From Lethocerus indicus (Eukaryota > Arthropoda > Insecta > Hemiptera > Belostomatidae): DNA of 64,000 bases. The notes under the pieces are model-generated. The model worked only from the letters and a program-made list of their open reading frames with translations, did no database searches and was not told the origin of the DNA. The stretch is from contig JACDQD010000008.1 of NCBI GenBank assembly GCA_019843655.1, positions 17,270,442 to 17,334,441 of the forward strand. Reading direction: 5' to 3'. This document shows positions 1-12,227 of this stretch, one piece after another (position 1 is the stretch's first letter; every line of letters begins with the position of its first letter). The translations under genes were made by a program, and so were the position numbers.

Positions 1-2030
1 GGACTCATTCCAAGGAGCGAGTCGAGTGGAGTTGCCCAGCCGCGAGCGAATCCGTGTCAACCGGTACCAGCTCCTCTCCGTATACCATAAACGGTCAGAA
101 TCGGAAAAAAATTACTTTTTGCCTTTTGAGTCTTTCATTCTACCCCACACCGGCACCGCCGATTCAAACCAATTTGTACCTACAGCAGCGTCAACTAATT
201 CGAACGGACCAATCCTAACAACCTGCTCTACTACACTCGTTAACGTAGAGTTAATAATAAGAAAATACAACAGTAAAACTAAATATAGTAGTAAGTACAA
301 CAAAGCTCTAACTCATTTGTCCGATCGCATGGCATCATTCGCAATGTAAGTTCTGAAATTCCTGAACTTTCTTACTTGAGGGGGACCAACCTTGGTCTCA
401 TATTTTTATGGCAGAACTACAACCTGCTAAGTGTCAATTGCATTAATCAAGTGATTAATGCAATAGTGACAGCGATGCATGTTTACGGGTATAAATGTTT
501 GTATAAATTTATCGCGAAGAAAACATAAAATGACAAAATTTGAAGTCACACAATTAGGAAATAAATTAGTTGACGCCTAATTTGAAAGATCATCAAAATT
601 GCTGTCATCCTCGGACCGATATCTTTCCAAAATTCGTAGACAGGAGGATATGTAGCGGAAATTCGCTTTCGGGGTACCAATTTAATTTGATTTATGATCA
701 ATTAAAGCAAAATGCCCGAGAGGACCCATATCAGTTTAGTGTTCTATGCCAGCGCCAATTTTAATTAGGGCGCATAACCCTCCCCTTTGATAATAATAAT
801 GAGATAATTAATTAATTTCCCTTCCGGGCAGTTAGCCGCTCAAAGGGGGCCCCGAAACGGATGGGGCCCAATTTAAGGCCTGCCAAATTAAACCGTTTCA
901 ATTAGACGAAGACGGCCGAGTTTTGTTTCCGTCGGTTCCTCCCCAACCAGACCGCTGGTTGTACTTGTCCCGTCAACATTTATCTGTGACCTTTTGAACC
1001 TTGAATCGTTTTAAGGGTTGAAACAAGTTGTGACCTATTTAGTGACCTGGTCGTTGTCCTAGTGCTTCTCGAACTTCTGTTTGTGAGCTGGTTCGCTTAA
1101 AATGTCTGATCAAAAACAGACCTCGAACAAAATAGGTTAGTAATTGGAAAAGAGATGTTTCGAATGAGACAACCGTTTAATAATACATTTACCTTAAACC
1201 AAAGGCTAGTCAATAAATAATTATTTTCAGTGTTTGATTTGAAACATTTTATAAATAAGGCTGATCGGGGTATTTCAGTAAAGTTGGACCTAGTTTTATC
1301 ATCTGTTATCCGAATTACCTTACTGCCCCTATTTTTAGACATTTTATAAATAAACAGATTTAAAGTGAGGACTCAGGTGTGGGGGACTCAGCGTGGTAGA
1401 TTCAATGCAAAACTGTTGCCGGAGAAAGCGGCTTGGTCCGGAGGTGAAGGAGGAGCAGGTGAAGGGGGTCAAATTTAATTGACCGATATAACCTCGTACG
1501 GTGACCGCTCCCAACAGCGCATTTGAACCCAAGTAACCATACGGTCCCTTCCGTTGGAGGGCAGTGTTTAATATGTAATTTGCCCCAAAGCAGGAGCGAT
1601 TTATGGTCGCAGGAATACGGAGCCATATCTAAAATTATATCTAGAAAAATCATCACACTTGTAAATAAATCCGGACTATAATAAAAAGTCCAAAAGTGAG
1701 TCTCCACAAGAACATTAATCCTTCCACATGTCGCTAATTATTTTGCACTCCGAATTCAAATCCTACATTTCGTAATTATGTATACTACCGGTGTAGTACA
1801 GTGCGAGTTACTTATTGTTAAGCGGGCTAAATAAATTAAGTTTCTAGGTTTAATAGTAAACTAAAGAGGAATTACGAAGCTTAGGATAGAGAGACGCGGG
1901 CTATTTTCATTCAATTACTAACTTGAATAGCGTGAGGATGGTTTAAAATACAGTTTAAACATTGATATTTTATTCATCCTGACTGTTATAAACGTAAATT
2001 CGGAACATTCCGAACGCGAACGGCCGCACC
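1..2030. other. AT-rich non-coding interval with one GC block
   Basis: No supportable gene. A 107-codon open frame at 26-349 (+) overlaps an open frame on the other strand and has no recognisable domain. A strong palindrome lies at 432-471 (separate entry). Positions about 825-950 form a GC-rich block with GGGGCCCC words and a GAAACGG/CCGTTTC inverted pair. The remainder is AT-rich with TTAATTAA-type homeodomain words near 790-820. Confidence 0.7.
432..471. promoter_or_regulatory. 40-bp palindrome with paired Exd/Hox-type and Hth-type motifs
   Basis: The arms ATTGCATTAATCA (437-449) and TGATTAATGCAAT (452-464) are perfect reverse complements around a 2-bp centre. Beyond them TGTCA (432-436) and TGACA (467-471) are also reverse complements, with a 2-bp AG bulge at 465-466. 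TGATTAAT fits the TGATNNAT consensus bound by PBC-Hox (Exd-Hox) dimers, and TGACAG at 467-472 is the TALE/Meis/Hth core. The combination on a dyad suggests a cis-regulatory site; binding and function are inferred only. Confidence 0.4.
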
Positions 2031-2230
2031 AATGACCAATGCCTGCAATATTCGACGGATTCCAAACAGTCGGGGTTTTAGCCCAATCCGGGCTGTTTGT
2101 AACTTATCGGCGGGCCAAATATCGCTAACTCCAATATCCGGGCCCGCCCGCAGGCTCAATATTTGCCCGTGGCAGGGTTGGAAACGCGGCGAAATGGAGC
2201 CGAAACAAATTTGAGGCGAGCGGAACCACA
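2031..2230. other. GC-rich block with nested inverted repeats (three-way junction shape)
   Basis: GCCTGC at 2041-2046 can pair with GCAGGC at 2150-2155. Two further inverted pairs lie inside: CAAACAG (2063-2069) with CTGTTTG (2093-2099), and GGCGGGCC (2109-2116) with GGCCCGCC (2141-2148). The three helices are compatible and give a three-way-junction fold in either DNA strand or its transcript. A competing hairpin (AGCCC/GGGCT near 2081-2095) is possible. No known RNA family is recognised. Confidence 0.35.
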
Positions 2231-2319
2231 GCGGCAGATGATGGGGGACCCCTAACCGGGTTAATTCCCCATCAGAAATCTTAATCGAGTCTCCCTAATA
2301 AGACGGGCTCCGTGAGCCT

Positions 2320-4560
2320 AAATGAACGCGATACCTTTAGGGTTATAGTTATGAAGAAGATATAGGCAGTAGGAGCAGACTAAGATTGCCTGGAAGATTA
2401 CCAATTTATCAACCTGTTAGTGACCTCAATTGATAAGTTAGTTAAACCTGAACACTGATGAGTATTGGGACTTCTGGAATCGGAATCCATCAATATATAC
2501 CTTAAGCAAACGCCAAGTGTAAGAACTTCCCCTTTATATTTTCATATTGTTCTTTTCAATGCAGTAGAAAACATTGACGCTAAATATTTATAAAACCTAA
2601 AATAATAAAAGCCTAGAAGGCAGGAATAAAAAGAAGGAAAACATAAGTAAAAATTCAGGAAAATCAACAACGACAAACTTCACAGTTTTGAATGTCATTC
2701 TCGTTTTATAATACATTTGTACTTTTGTCCAAAATTGCAATCACGATACTGTTACCCCTTGTCGACGAAATTCCCCTTATTTTATATATAAGGGACACTT
2801 GAAGGTGTTTGTAATAACTGTTTTGGAATGTCGACAGGAGACAGAAGAATATGAAAACTGCAGGAAATTTGTACGCTTTCGGCCGTCTATTGTTCTCGGG
2901 CTTCGGAATGGCTGAAAGTCAGTAGAACGGAGAAAAAAGCACGAGTACTGTGTTGAAGTGACAGGACGGAAATAAAGGGTTACGGATGCTGGGGGACAAT
3001 ACATTTTCCGGTCATTGGGGAAGCGCCGAGCGTGGAGGAACCAAGCTTGTGGCCCAAGCTGCGAACTTGTACCACAGAACCAGCTGGGCTCAGCAGTTCG
3101 GGACATTATGATGACAAAGGCCGCCGGCACACACTCCTGGCGCTTGACATTCATGCAATATTAATGAATCCTCAGGCACTGTATTTTCTAAATTACTCTT
3201 TTTTTCCTCTCTTTGGGATCTCTTCACTATTGAGGTCGTACACTGCAGGACGCGAACGGGGATTACTTTCGCCCACTTAATCGCCCGGCTTCGGGACCGG
3301 ATAAAAAGCCGGATACAATGGAAGAGGGAGTTCGAGAAGCTTTGTCGAGATTAAGTCCAAAGGAGGAACTTTAATGAAATCTTTTCTACGGAATACGGTA
3401 ATTCCATATCTTTATTAGGGAAAATATTGGATTACTGAAGCCGATATTCCTCCATCTGAAGATCGCACGTTGAAGGAGAAAGTTTTAGTTTTACTATTCC
3501 ATCGGGGAGTGACAGTCGAAGCTCGTGACAGAAAAAAAAATCACTCAAAACTTTATTCGAGAATCGTTTCGACGAAAATATACGGTCAGAATAAAAAAAA
3601 AATGTTGTGTAAAATTTATCGTACCCCGAAGCGAAATATTTCACAAGCCGTTTTATTTTATACGGCAGTTAAAAATAAGTATAAAAATGCGGAAAAAACG
3701 CCGGGGTCTCGACTGATATTTTTATAGGGGCCAATGGAAGAGACGCACAGGCGGCAGTGAATGAAAAATCGATAGCGCTGTAAAATTTCGTAAAACCGTG
3801 AAAAAAGAGAGAGACGCGAACAATTTTGATCATGAATGCCTGCTCAAACAGAATAAAATATCTGAATAAAATCATAGCTATTACATTCGTCATATTATAT
3901 CACGGTTAATATTGGTGATACCACTTTGTGCAAATATTATATTAGGAAATACATAAATCTACATACGGTAGAGCTACAATGTTTCCCGGAAGAGAATCAT
4001 TTTTCAAATTTGATGTATTAAACAGTTATGAATTGAAGGGAAACATTTATGGAAATTTATGGAAAGTTTACATTTTGAGAATAATAACTTTTAGATTTGA
4101 TGAAAGAGTAGCCATTCCTCTTTAGGTATATAAAGGTGGAATTTTACAATAATAATTATTGATAACCATGAAAATCCTTTTTCCTCTTTGAAAGAACGCA
4201 CAAAGGTATCGCATTAGTACATCGAATAGTTATTCTGTAAATGTACTAAAAAGCGGAATTATATGTTTCAAACATTCACCGGAAAACATTCAACATCTGC
4301 ACCGATAGCGGAACAAAATACAATACAGAAACATTAAATAGGGTATATTATAATAGTAGTAAAGATATGTGTGTGGACATTTGGTGCAAATATTGTTTCC
4401 GCAAAAAACAATAAAAAACGACGGCCGGGGGAAACTGTGGACAGAGGGAATTCGAAATGCCAAAATGTCGGGGCGGATTATGAAATAAAAGACAATCCCG
4501 CGGTATTTTTATAACCTCGGCCTTCTTCTTCCTATACAATTAAATTCTGACCGGGCCAGA
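2320..4560. other. AT-rich non-coding interval
   Basis: No gene supported. A-rich tracts occur at about 3530-3605, where three short overlapping open frames result from the biased composition. The 125-codon minus frame at 2777-3154 has no domain I recognise and is overlapped by an 82-codon plus frame at 3032-3280. Confidence 0.7.
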
Positions 4561-4584
4561 AGAATTTCTTAATAAGCAGCGCCC

Positions 4585-4695
4585 AAGCCCCTCTCACTCT
4601 CTCAGTCCGTTTCTCTCCCACAGTGGACTGCCTCATCTCCCTCTCCCAATTCCCCTCCCTCCCTTTCTTACTGACACACTACCATTTCTTTCTCA
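4585..4695 (+). repeat. Polypyrimidine tract
   Basis: About 110 bp made almost entirely of C and T on the plus strand (CTCTC, CCTCCC and TTTCTC words), broken by only a few purines. Such tracts can adopt triplex (H-DNA) structures and are common low-complexity sequence in animal introns. It explains the short plus-strand open frame that begins inside it at 4623. Confidence 0.7.
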
Positions 4696-4849
4696 GGGGC
4701 CGGAGAAGCCTTCTCCCTAATGTGGCCCTCGGGACCAGGAAAATGCAATCCCGTTCCGATATATTCAGGCGCCGTAATAATACTTCCCGGAATGCCGATA
4801 AACGGAGGTCGGGCGGGGGGCTTCAAGTTCAATATTCATAAATAAGCAA

Positions 4850-7800
4850 GACAACTTTATTAAACCTCAGCAACGTTCTTACATTCAACTACATAATCCA
4901 CTCGAAGTTTTACTTTTATTCTTTCCACTCCGTTCGGTTGTTTGTGGCTCTCGCCTACGGCTCATTAATACTGTCTTTACAGCGTCTCATGACCACGCCC
5001 ACTTAAACAAGGCAGAGTATGAGTACGGCTGCCACATTCTTGACAGCACAGGTCATCACGAGGTCCAGGAAATTGTGAAGTATGAAATAGTAACACAAAA
5101 GTTATTACTGAAAAGGTTGTGAAGGGGCCTCGATTTTTCGGAAAATCGTGAACTGAACTGAGGTGAAATAGGCCTTGACCGGTTCGAAATTTTAAGTTAA
5201 AAGTCCCGTCTCATACTACATGCTATTACTTAACTTTGGCGATACTGTCGAACTGATATCACTGTAATTTCATTTGAAATTGAGAAATAAAATCCGAAAA
5301 ATACTTTTTCATCGCCGTGATGATGAGCTAACGTGACCGGGTAATTGGCTACGGTTCAATAGGATCGCTGATTTAAAATGTAGCGCTAATTGTGGACCCC
5401 GTAAACCCCGGCCACCGTCTCCGATGCCGTAGGTACAGCTGTCGGGATCCTCTGAATTATTCATGGACCCGAGGAATAACGAGGCGGAACAATGGAAGGC
5501 CGCCCTAGAAGATATGTGTCATCGGTGGTCCTCCGCTACAGCTATCATTTACAGCCACAAGGCCGGCCCGATGAAGACGCGATTGTCCGAGAAAGAACTA
5601 GGCCACGGAAGGCCGAACGTCTAAATCCGGCCTAGACACCTTATAATATGAGGTTAATTACATTTACCTACTAAGGAGCCAGTCGGAGCCTACATTATCC
5701 TGAATATTTTTGCGTTTTATTTTAGATAAACTATATAGGATATTAGAAGCATTAGTGTATGTGGATTGGCATGAAGATACGAGCATATCTCGTTAAATAT
5801 AAAAATATTAGAATTTTTATATTAAGTTGACTGAACTTTGCCATTGTAATGTAACACAGAAAAACGTGGTTCACCTTGCGACAAGCTAAAAACACCACTT
5901 GCGAATGTTCAGAAGGTTTTGTATTCAATGACCGTTCAGTGTATGCCTACACTCTGGCGAACGAAAATAGCCCACTGAGTGGCCCACCCTAATTGTATAT
6001 TTCTGTAGGGAGGCCTACAGATTAGAATTGGAGCTTATTTCTTGGACCGCAACGATCGTTTAGGTTTGTTTACAGTAACGCTTCAAGGTTGGAATGTCGC
6101 CCGAACTGACCTCGTACCATCCGGAGAGATCCGAAAATACGAACAAAAGGAGAAAGCACGGGCGATGCAAGAAACCTTGGAGGGGGATGCCGACGAGGTT
6201 GCTCGGGATAAACACGGGAAGAAGTATGTAATCCAGCGGAAATTGATCTAATGATTCTGCGGGTATGCATGAATTTGAAAGACCGTATATCTCGATATAG
6301 TTTCATATTTTCACGACAGTCAGTCTAGTGTTACATTCGATAACGCTATGGAGAATTTTACTTTCGAGTCAGAAGCGGTTCTTGGTATCCAAGGGGATGC
6401 ATCCATCCTTTAACCTGTTATGTTCAATAAACTACCATTCAGTTCTTAGTGATATTAATAACTTAACATAGAATATAGAATATAAAAAGCTATATTCACA
6501 TTGGATACAGAATTGACTATAATTTAACAATTTTAACAATTTGTAATTCATTATTTGTTCCCCAAAAGGATACAGTGCGGTTAGTAAACTTCGAACAAAC
6601 ATAACATCATCACCCCTGTAGCACATCGAAGAGCAACATACTAACCTACTAAATCGGATTTATTTGGAACCGAAATATCAAATTTGGGTTTGCCGAAGAG
6701 AAGTGTTTTGACAAGGGGAGCTGTATTCTGAGAAGGTTTAATCCTGTTTGCGGTGGAGTTTGGCCAAACCGGGAGGAAAACGAGCTCGCCAGGTGAACTA
6801 CGAACAACTGGCAGTTCAACTTTAGACTTTAAAGAGGCTCACGTGACATGCTTTGCGAAAATGAAGCGGGATTAGGTAATTTGATTTTCGGGCCCAGAAA
6901 CACTAAAACAAACACTAGAACTTAACGTTCAATATTTTAAAACTAGCGTATGTTGCAATTTTGTGTTGTTTCCCATTAGAAAAGAATTTCAGAAATACCA
7001 TTATTAAAAGATTGTAATTGGAGAAATATTTTCAGTACATTTTATCGAAAAATGAGGGTGAGACAAAAGCGTATAAAATGACCAGTAATAAAGGGTCTAA
7101 TAAATGCATTCCCACCAATGTGCAGAGCGATTTCTGAAATTTTCAAATATTGTCTTCAATGGAGCCGCAATAAAGTTATATCAAATTATTCAAGAATAAT
7201 TTAATGCACAATGTAACTTGGACATTACCGAATATTTTATAAGTTGAAGATGTCATAAAAGCTGTTTGTTTTACCCTATACACTGCTAAAGGAATGGGTA
7301 AAATATGTTGGTAGAACAGTGGATGGGACTGACCGACCCAGAAGAAAGGTATTATTTCACGGGAAAGGTCGGTATCCGTATCGTTTCTCCCCTATCCGGC
7401 GTTTAACACAAAGTGGCACCAGGCGTTCGGTCCGTTTGGCACGGGACCAGATATTAAGCGAGAAAACCGGTTATTCCTCACCAATCAAAGGCAATAATTT
7501 ATTTCTCGCGTTTCAATTCTTCTCCTCTTTTTCGCCGCGATTTTGAATATTTTTTTATCTTCGAAAGAACCCCCAAAATGACTGCGAGTGTTGAGGATGG
7601 TCATCTTCGCGGACCCCGATTTGCACTCGACCGGGGTATACCATACAAGCCGCGGTATTCATTCATATGATCGTCAAATATTCGAAGTGCTTATGACTGG
7701 ATAAACTCATTTGTTTAATTGGTAAATAAACTGACGAGAGGTTAATTAATTTCTGAACACAGAAATACCAATCATCACGTTCTGAAGAAGAACGAGTGGG

Positions 7801-8250
7801 ACCATCATTAAATATTTTTATTGATCATAAATTAGAATTATTATCCCATTTTTTATTTTATATTAGATACTAGTAGGGTATAAAATATAAAAATATCGAA
7901 CGACATAGTAAAAACCTGTTAATACCAAATGATTACATTTTAATAAGATAGTAACACTCAAAATGAAGCAGTTACATGCACGAACACAGAGGATACAGCT
8001 GTACTTCGGTTATATTTAAAATACAAAATATATGAATCACGCGTTCAGCTAGCAATTGATGAAACTGGGTTCCTCACAGCAAACGGCAATATTTGTAATG
8101 GTACACTATAATATACAAAAATATAATTTATTTTAAAATTAATAAAAGATTTTATATTATCGTCGGGATCGAGTCGCATAGCGTGCTCAAGTTATGAAAA
8201 CAGAAATTGACGTTTATTTCGCCCGAAACCTACAGGTGTAATAAAAAGAC
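4850..8250. other. AT-rich non-coding interval
   Basis: No supportable gene. A CG-containing segment at about 5390-5640 and another at 6040-6260 interrupt AT-rich DNA. The small open frames at 6042-6251 (+) and 6070-6306 (-) overlap on opposite strands. 7,300-7,500 is moderately GC-rich. 7,800-8,160 is strongly AT-rich with ATAAAATATA-type words. Confidence 0.7.
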
Positions 8251-8640
8251 TTCCGGGAAAAGGAAATATGGGACGCCGGCCGGAAAGAGGCGAGTCGGAC
8301 ACCGGGAGAGGTTTACAAACGAGGTTTCTACGTTATTGGATTCCTCGGCGGAGTTATGAGGCCGGGGGAAAGAGATCCATTATCTTATATCTGCAGGAGG
8401 GGCAGGGGACATCAAACGAGTCGAATTATCGGAAAGGTGAAGGCCGCCGTTCGACGACTCTGTAATGGGACGCGGCCTAAACTTAATTATCGCCTCCTTT
8501 TAGCGGTTCGCGCTTGCCGGCGTTCCTCCCGCATTCCTCTTGGCATTCGAACGGCCCCTCACAGCCGCCCGCCTCACAGCCGGCTTGAGACCTAATGGCA
8601 ATTACCCTACCGGGACTGCCGCCAATATGAAGTCTTCCGT
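8250..8640. other. GC- and CpG-rich block
   Basis: About 390 bp of GC- and CpG-rich DNA between AT-rich flanks. It contains two copies of CCTCACAGCCG spaced 15 bp apart (8557-8567 and 8572-8582). Open frames at 8268-8465 and 8356-8595 overlap in different frames, which argues against either being a real gene. It is a candidate conserved non-coding element. Confidence 0.4.
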
Positions 8641-10700
8641 AAAGACGAGTTATTTATCGGTCTCGAGCAAATTAAATTCAAATAAATTGCATATTTTAAG
8701 TTTTAAATTTTTGTATTCAAAGCTGCTTCGTTGAAAATGAGTCTATAAGAATTGTACGTTGCGTTAATATAATTGTATTACACATTAATTTAACTCAACT
8801 GATTTTTACCATATTTTAACGATAATGAATTTAGCTGTATTTCACTCACAGCAATGATTTTTTTTACGATTCTCCAAATTTGTTGTAGTAGTTGTGACAC
8901 GCCTGCATGGAGGATTAAGAAGGATGAGCGAGGACAACAGTTAAACAACAAACTATAAGAACTTAATTTCAAGATGCACTCTTGAAATAATATTAAGAAT
9001 AGACTTTCCAAACAAATATTAAGCGTGAGAGTTTAGTGCAAAACGCCCAAAATACAAACAGCTCGATTAAAACTAAAACTTCAGCGCACAAAATGTAGCA
9101 ATTTTATGTCGGTTGTAAAATGTTTATACCTTCCGTTTGATATATTTTCCCTTTGGGGACATCGATTAGCGTTTATGACCTCTTTTCCCTCAGCGCTTAG
9201 ACGTTAAATTTAGAGACACATTTTAGGTTTATTTAGGTACCGTCCATATGTATTGAAATATGAATACCTTCCAAGTCCTGTTTAAGTGCGTTTCATGAAC
9301 TACGTCACACAAAGAGAAATTTGAAACTCGTCACGTACGAAGACACCCGCGGTTATTTTAAGCTTCCCCAACTCCAGTCGAAACAAATGTGCCACTCTAA
9401 AATCCTAGATCTATAAATAGACGCGACCAGTTCAAAGTTGCGGTCAAAGCAAGTAAACCAAGCTGCTGAACGCCGCGGTACAAAGTTACTGTGGACATGG
9501 GAACTTGGTCCGGAGTAGTCCAGAGAGCAGGGGCCTCCAAACCCGGGTATGATTCATCGACACCAGAATACAGCGACGTCCGGCGAATAAACAAACGCCG
9601 TGCCACGAGCACGATTTTAGCGCAGCTTCATGCAGGCCCCAAGTGCGCCAACCACTTTATAAAGACTGAACATAAATCACCACTAGGGTCCTAGAAACGG
9701 GTGGTTTCCATCAGCTCTCAAAAGCAAATACAGTTGCACGTCTGCACCTAGGCTATGGATTATACGATACTATTTTATATAGAGGTACAGGCCAGAGAGT
9801 TTTGGAAAAAAGTAGTTTTATGGAATATAACTAGAAAAATAGTTGAACTTAATTTCGACGCTATAATCGTCCTTTTATTTTACTTATAAATCACAACAGA
9901 CACGTCTATTCGGCGAAACACCCTTCTAATAATACCTCGGCTTACCGAAGTTTACCACCTTAAGCGGAACTGGGAACGTGACGCAGTATCTCGCGAGTCT
10001 GAAATTGTGGGTTAAAACAGTTATTCGAAGGAACTGAGCAACATCTCGGAAATCGGGGAGGAACTCAAATTTACACAGCACCGGAAGCCCTAACCGCGGG
10101 AGGAAACGTCAATTTTCGAAGGGGTTTCCGAGAAATGTCGGTAAACAAAATTCGGTAGATCCGGCCCGGATAAGCGACGCTGCGGCTCAACGCAGTAGAG
10201 AAAGGTACGGATAATTTGATCGTTCACAGGCCGCTTATTTCAAAAGGACGTAGGGCCCCACAACAAAGCCTTTGACTCCCGGGGTGACAAGAGCAAATTT
10301 GGCCCACCCTAGACGGAGGGGGGTGTTTTATGAATACAGGAGCGTAAAACCCTTCCTGCCTCAAAGCTTCGGGATAATTACGGGGCACGAACAGGGAAAA
10401 TGTAACCCATCCCCGGGAAATTCTGAGAGAATGGACGGGAAAAAATCCATCAGCCGATGAATTCGCAAACAATCGCTGATCGTAAACTGAGGCGTGAAAG
10501 AGTCTATGAATTTTCGGGCTCTGACGGTTCGACGCCAAGTAACATACATTAACATCTGAATTGACCGTTCAGACTGGAGTCATTGAAAGACGCAATCAAA
10601 TATCAAAGGAAATCCACTCTTTGCAACTTTAATTTGTTACTCGTACACAGCATATAATAGAACAATCACCGTTTAAAATTATTAATAAATGGAAGAAATC
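8640..10700. other. Non-coding interval with GC-rich portion
   Basis: 8,640-9,400 is AT-rich without notable structure. 9,420-9,700 and 10,130-10,530 are more GC-rich and carry overlapping short frames on both strands (9397-9612 - with 9491-9694 +; 10224-10538 - with 10272-10460 +), the usual sign of chance frames in GC-rich sequence. No gene recognised. Confidence 0.65.
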
Positions 10701-10728
10701 TGTCATTAACTCTATGAAATATAATTCA

Positions 10729-10738
10729 CCCCCCCCCC
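10729..10738 (+). repeat. C10 homopolymer
   Basis: Ten consecutive C bases at the edge of an AT-rich stretch. Purine-rich sequence with GAGAG words follows at about 10,828-10,900. Confidence 0.95.
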
Positions 10739-11563
10739 ACGATGTAATTAGGTTCATGGATTACCCCGGCGTCACATCCCTGTCCCTTCACTGTCCCTGC
10801 AGGGAAAGTAATTAGAATATAATTGAGAAGGAGAGAGAGAGGTAAAGTACGAATGAGAATGGGTCGCGGACTGAAATGGGAGGACGGAGAAAGGGACCTG
10901 GAATCATGAGCTGTACATTTTTAATATTCACGCTCTTTTAAATATGAATCTTTCTTTATATTTCTTTCGTGTTTCTATTGTGAAACTCTGTGCTGAAAAA
11001 AGAAATAAATAAAATGCCTTATTAGTGTGTTTTGAGTGCTAAGCGTCTAATAGGCAAATGGTGTATGTCGTCCATATCTATTAGTTACACAACTATACGG
11101 AGAGGTCACTAATAAAAGGTACCAATGAAACGACACAAAATATTTTTCCCATATTAAACACCGAAAGAAACATTTAATTAAAATATTTTTCCTATAAATT
11201 TACCACCGGTGGTTGATTTGTCAGTAAATGATGAAGAGTAGAGTATTTCTACGCGTATAAATAAACATTTAGCTACGGTTCGAACTGCAATTGATGAGAA
11301 AAATCCAACAGAGGAATCGTAGATAAAAATTACTGCAATAACTACATTTCAAGATACAATCGTGAAATAATAGATTTCCTTAAATATGTTTCATATAAAT
11401 TTTACCACTTGTGTCTGACTTATGACTCTGCGTATATGCAATAGTTATTTTGATGGCTCCGGTACTTCGAACACGGACCAAGAACTGTTCTAGATTTGAA
11501 CGAACCCACTTACGTAAACGACTACGCTATGTATGACGCAGTCTATCCCACGCGCGGCGTAAG

Positions 11564-12227
11564 GAATGTATTCAGATTTCATTAAGAAGGCTGTAAACAC
11601 AAAGTTTTCACTAAGGTTTCTGCATTCCGAGAGTCACCACGTTTGTGGGAGTCGAAAAGAGGAGTAGGGAGAGGTAAATGCGAACAGTGTGTAATGGAAC
11701 AGAATGTAGACGATGGTGAGAATAAAAAAAAATCCATTCCAGAAAATGATGACAAAGGATGGGAAGCGGAAGGAGTTAATCAGTAACGGGGGCGAGAGCG
11801 CGAGTGAAAGCAAAGAGAGGAAAGACAAAGTGAGTGAGGGAGAGAATGAGAAAGTGGGAAAGAGGAAGAAGAAGGAAAAGAGGTACGGTGTGAATGTATT
11901 CAAATTTCATTAAGAGGGCAGTAAACACAAAGTTTTCACTAACGCTTCTGCATTCCGAGAGTCCCCACGTTTGTGGCGAAGAAGGGCGTCGAAAAGAGGA
12001 GTAGGGAGAGATACATGCGAACAGTGTGTAACGGAACAGAATGTGGACGATGGTAAGAATAAAAAAAATAGTCCATTCCAGAAAAGGGTGAGAAAGGAAG
12101 GGAAGCGGAAGGAGTTAATCAGTAACGGGGGCGAGAGCGCGTGTGAAAGCAAGGAGAGGAAAGACAAAGGGAGTGAGAGAGAGAATGAGAAAGTGGGAAA
12201 GAGGAGGAAGAATAAGGAAAAGAGGTA
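11564..12227 (+). repeat. Tandem duplication, two copies of about 330 bp
   Basis: Copy 1 runs from GAATGTATTCAGATTTC at 11564 to about 11891. Copy 2 starts with GAATGTATTCAAATTTC at 11892 and ends with GAAAAGAGGTA at 12227, giving a 328-bp offset. By eye the copies are about 93% identical. Copy 2 has about 10 extra bases after CACGTTTGTGG, two extra at the A-run, and three near the end. The second half of each unit is purine-rich (GAAAG, GAGAGG). Both copies hold open frames on both strands, but the A-run indel puts the upstream and downstream halves in different frames in the two copies, so a conserved protein is unlikely. Confidence 0.9.

Noticed and set aside
345..430. Donor-like GTAAGT at 345 (+) and GTAAGA at about 370 (-)
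   Set aside because: The plus donor follows AAT. The minus candidate exon back to the AG near 428 has stops in all three frames.
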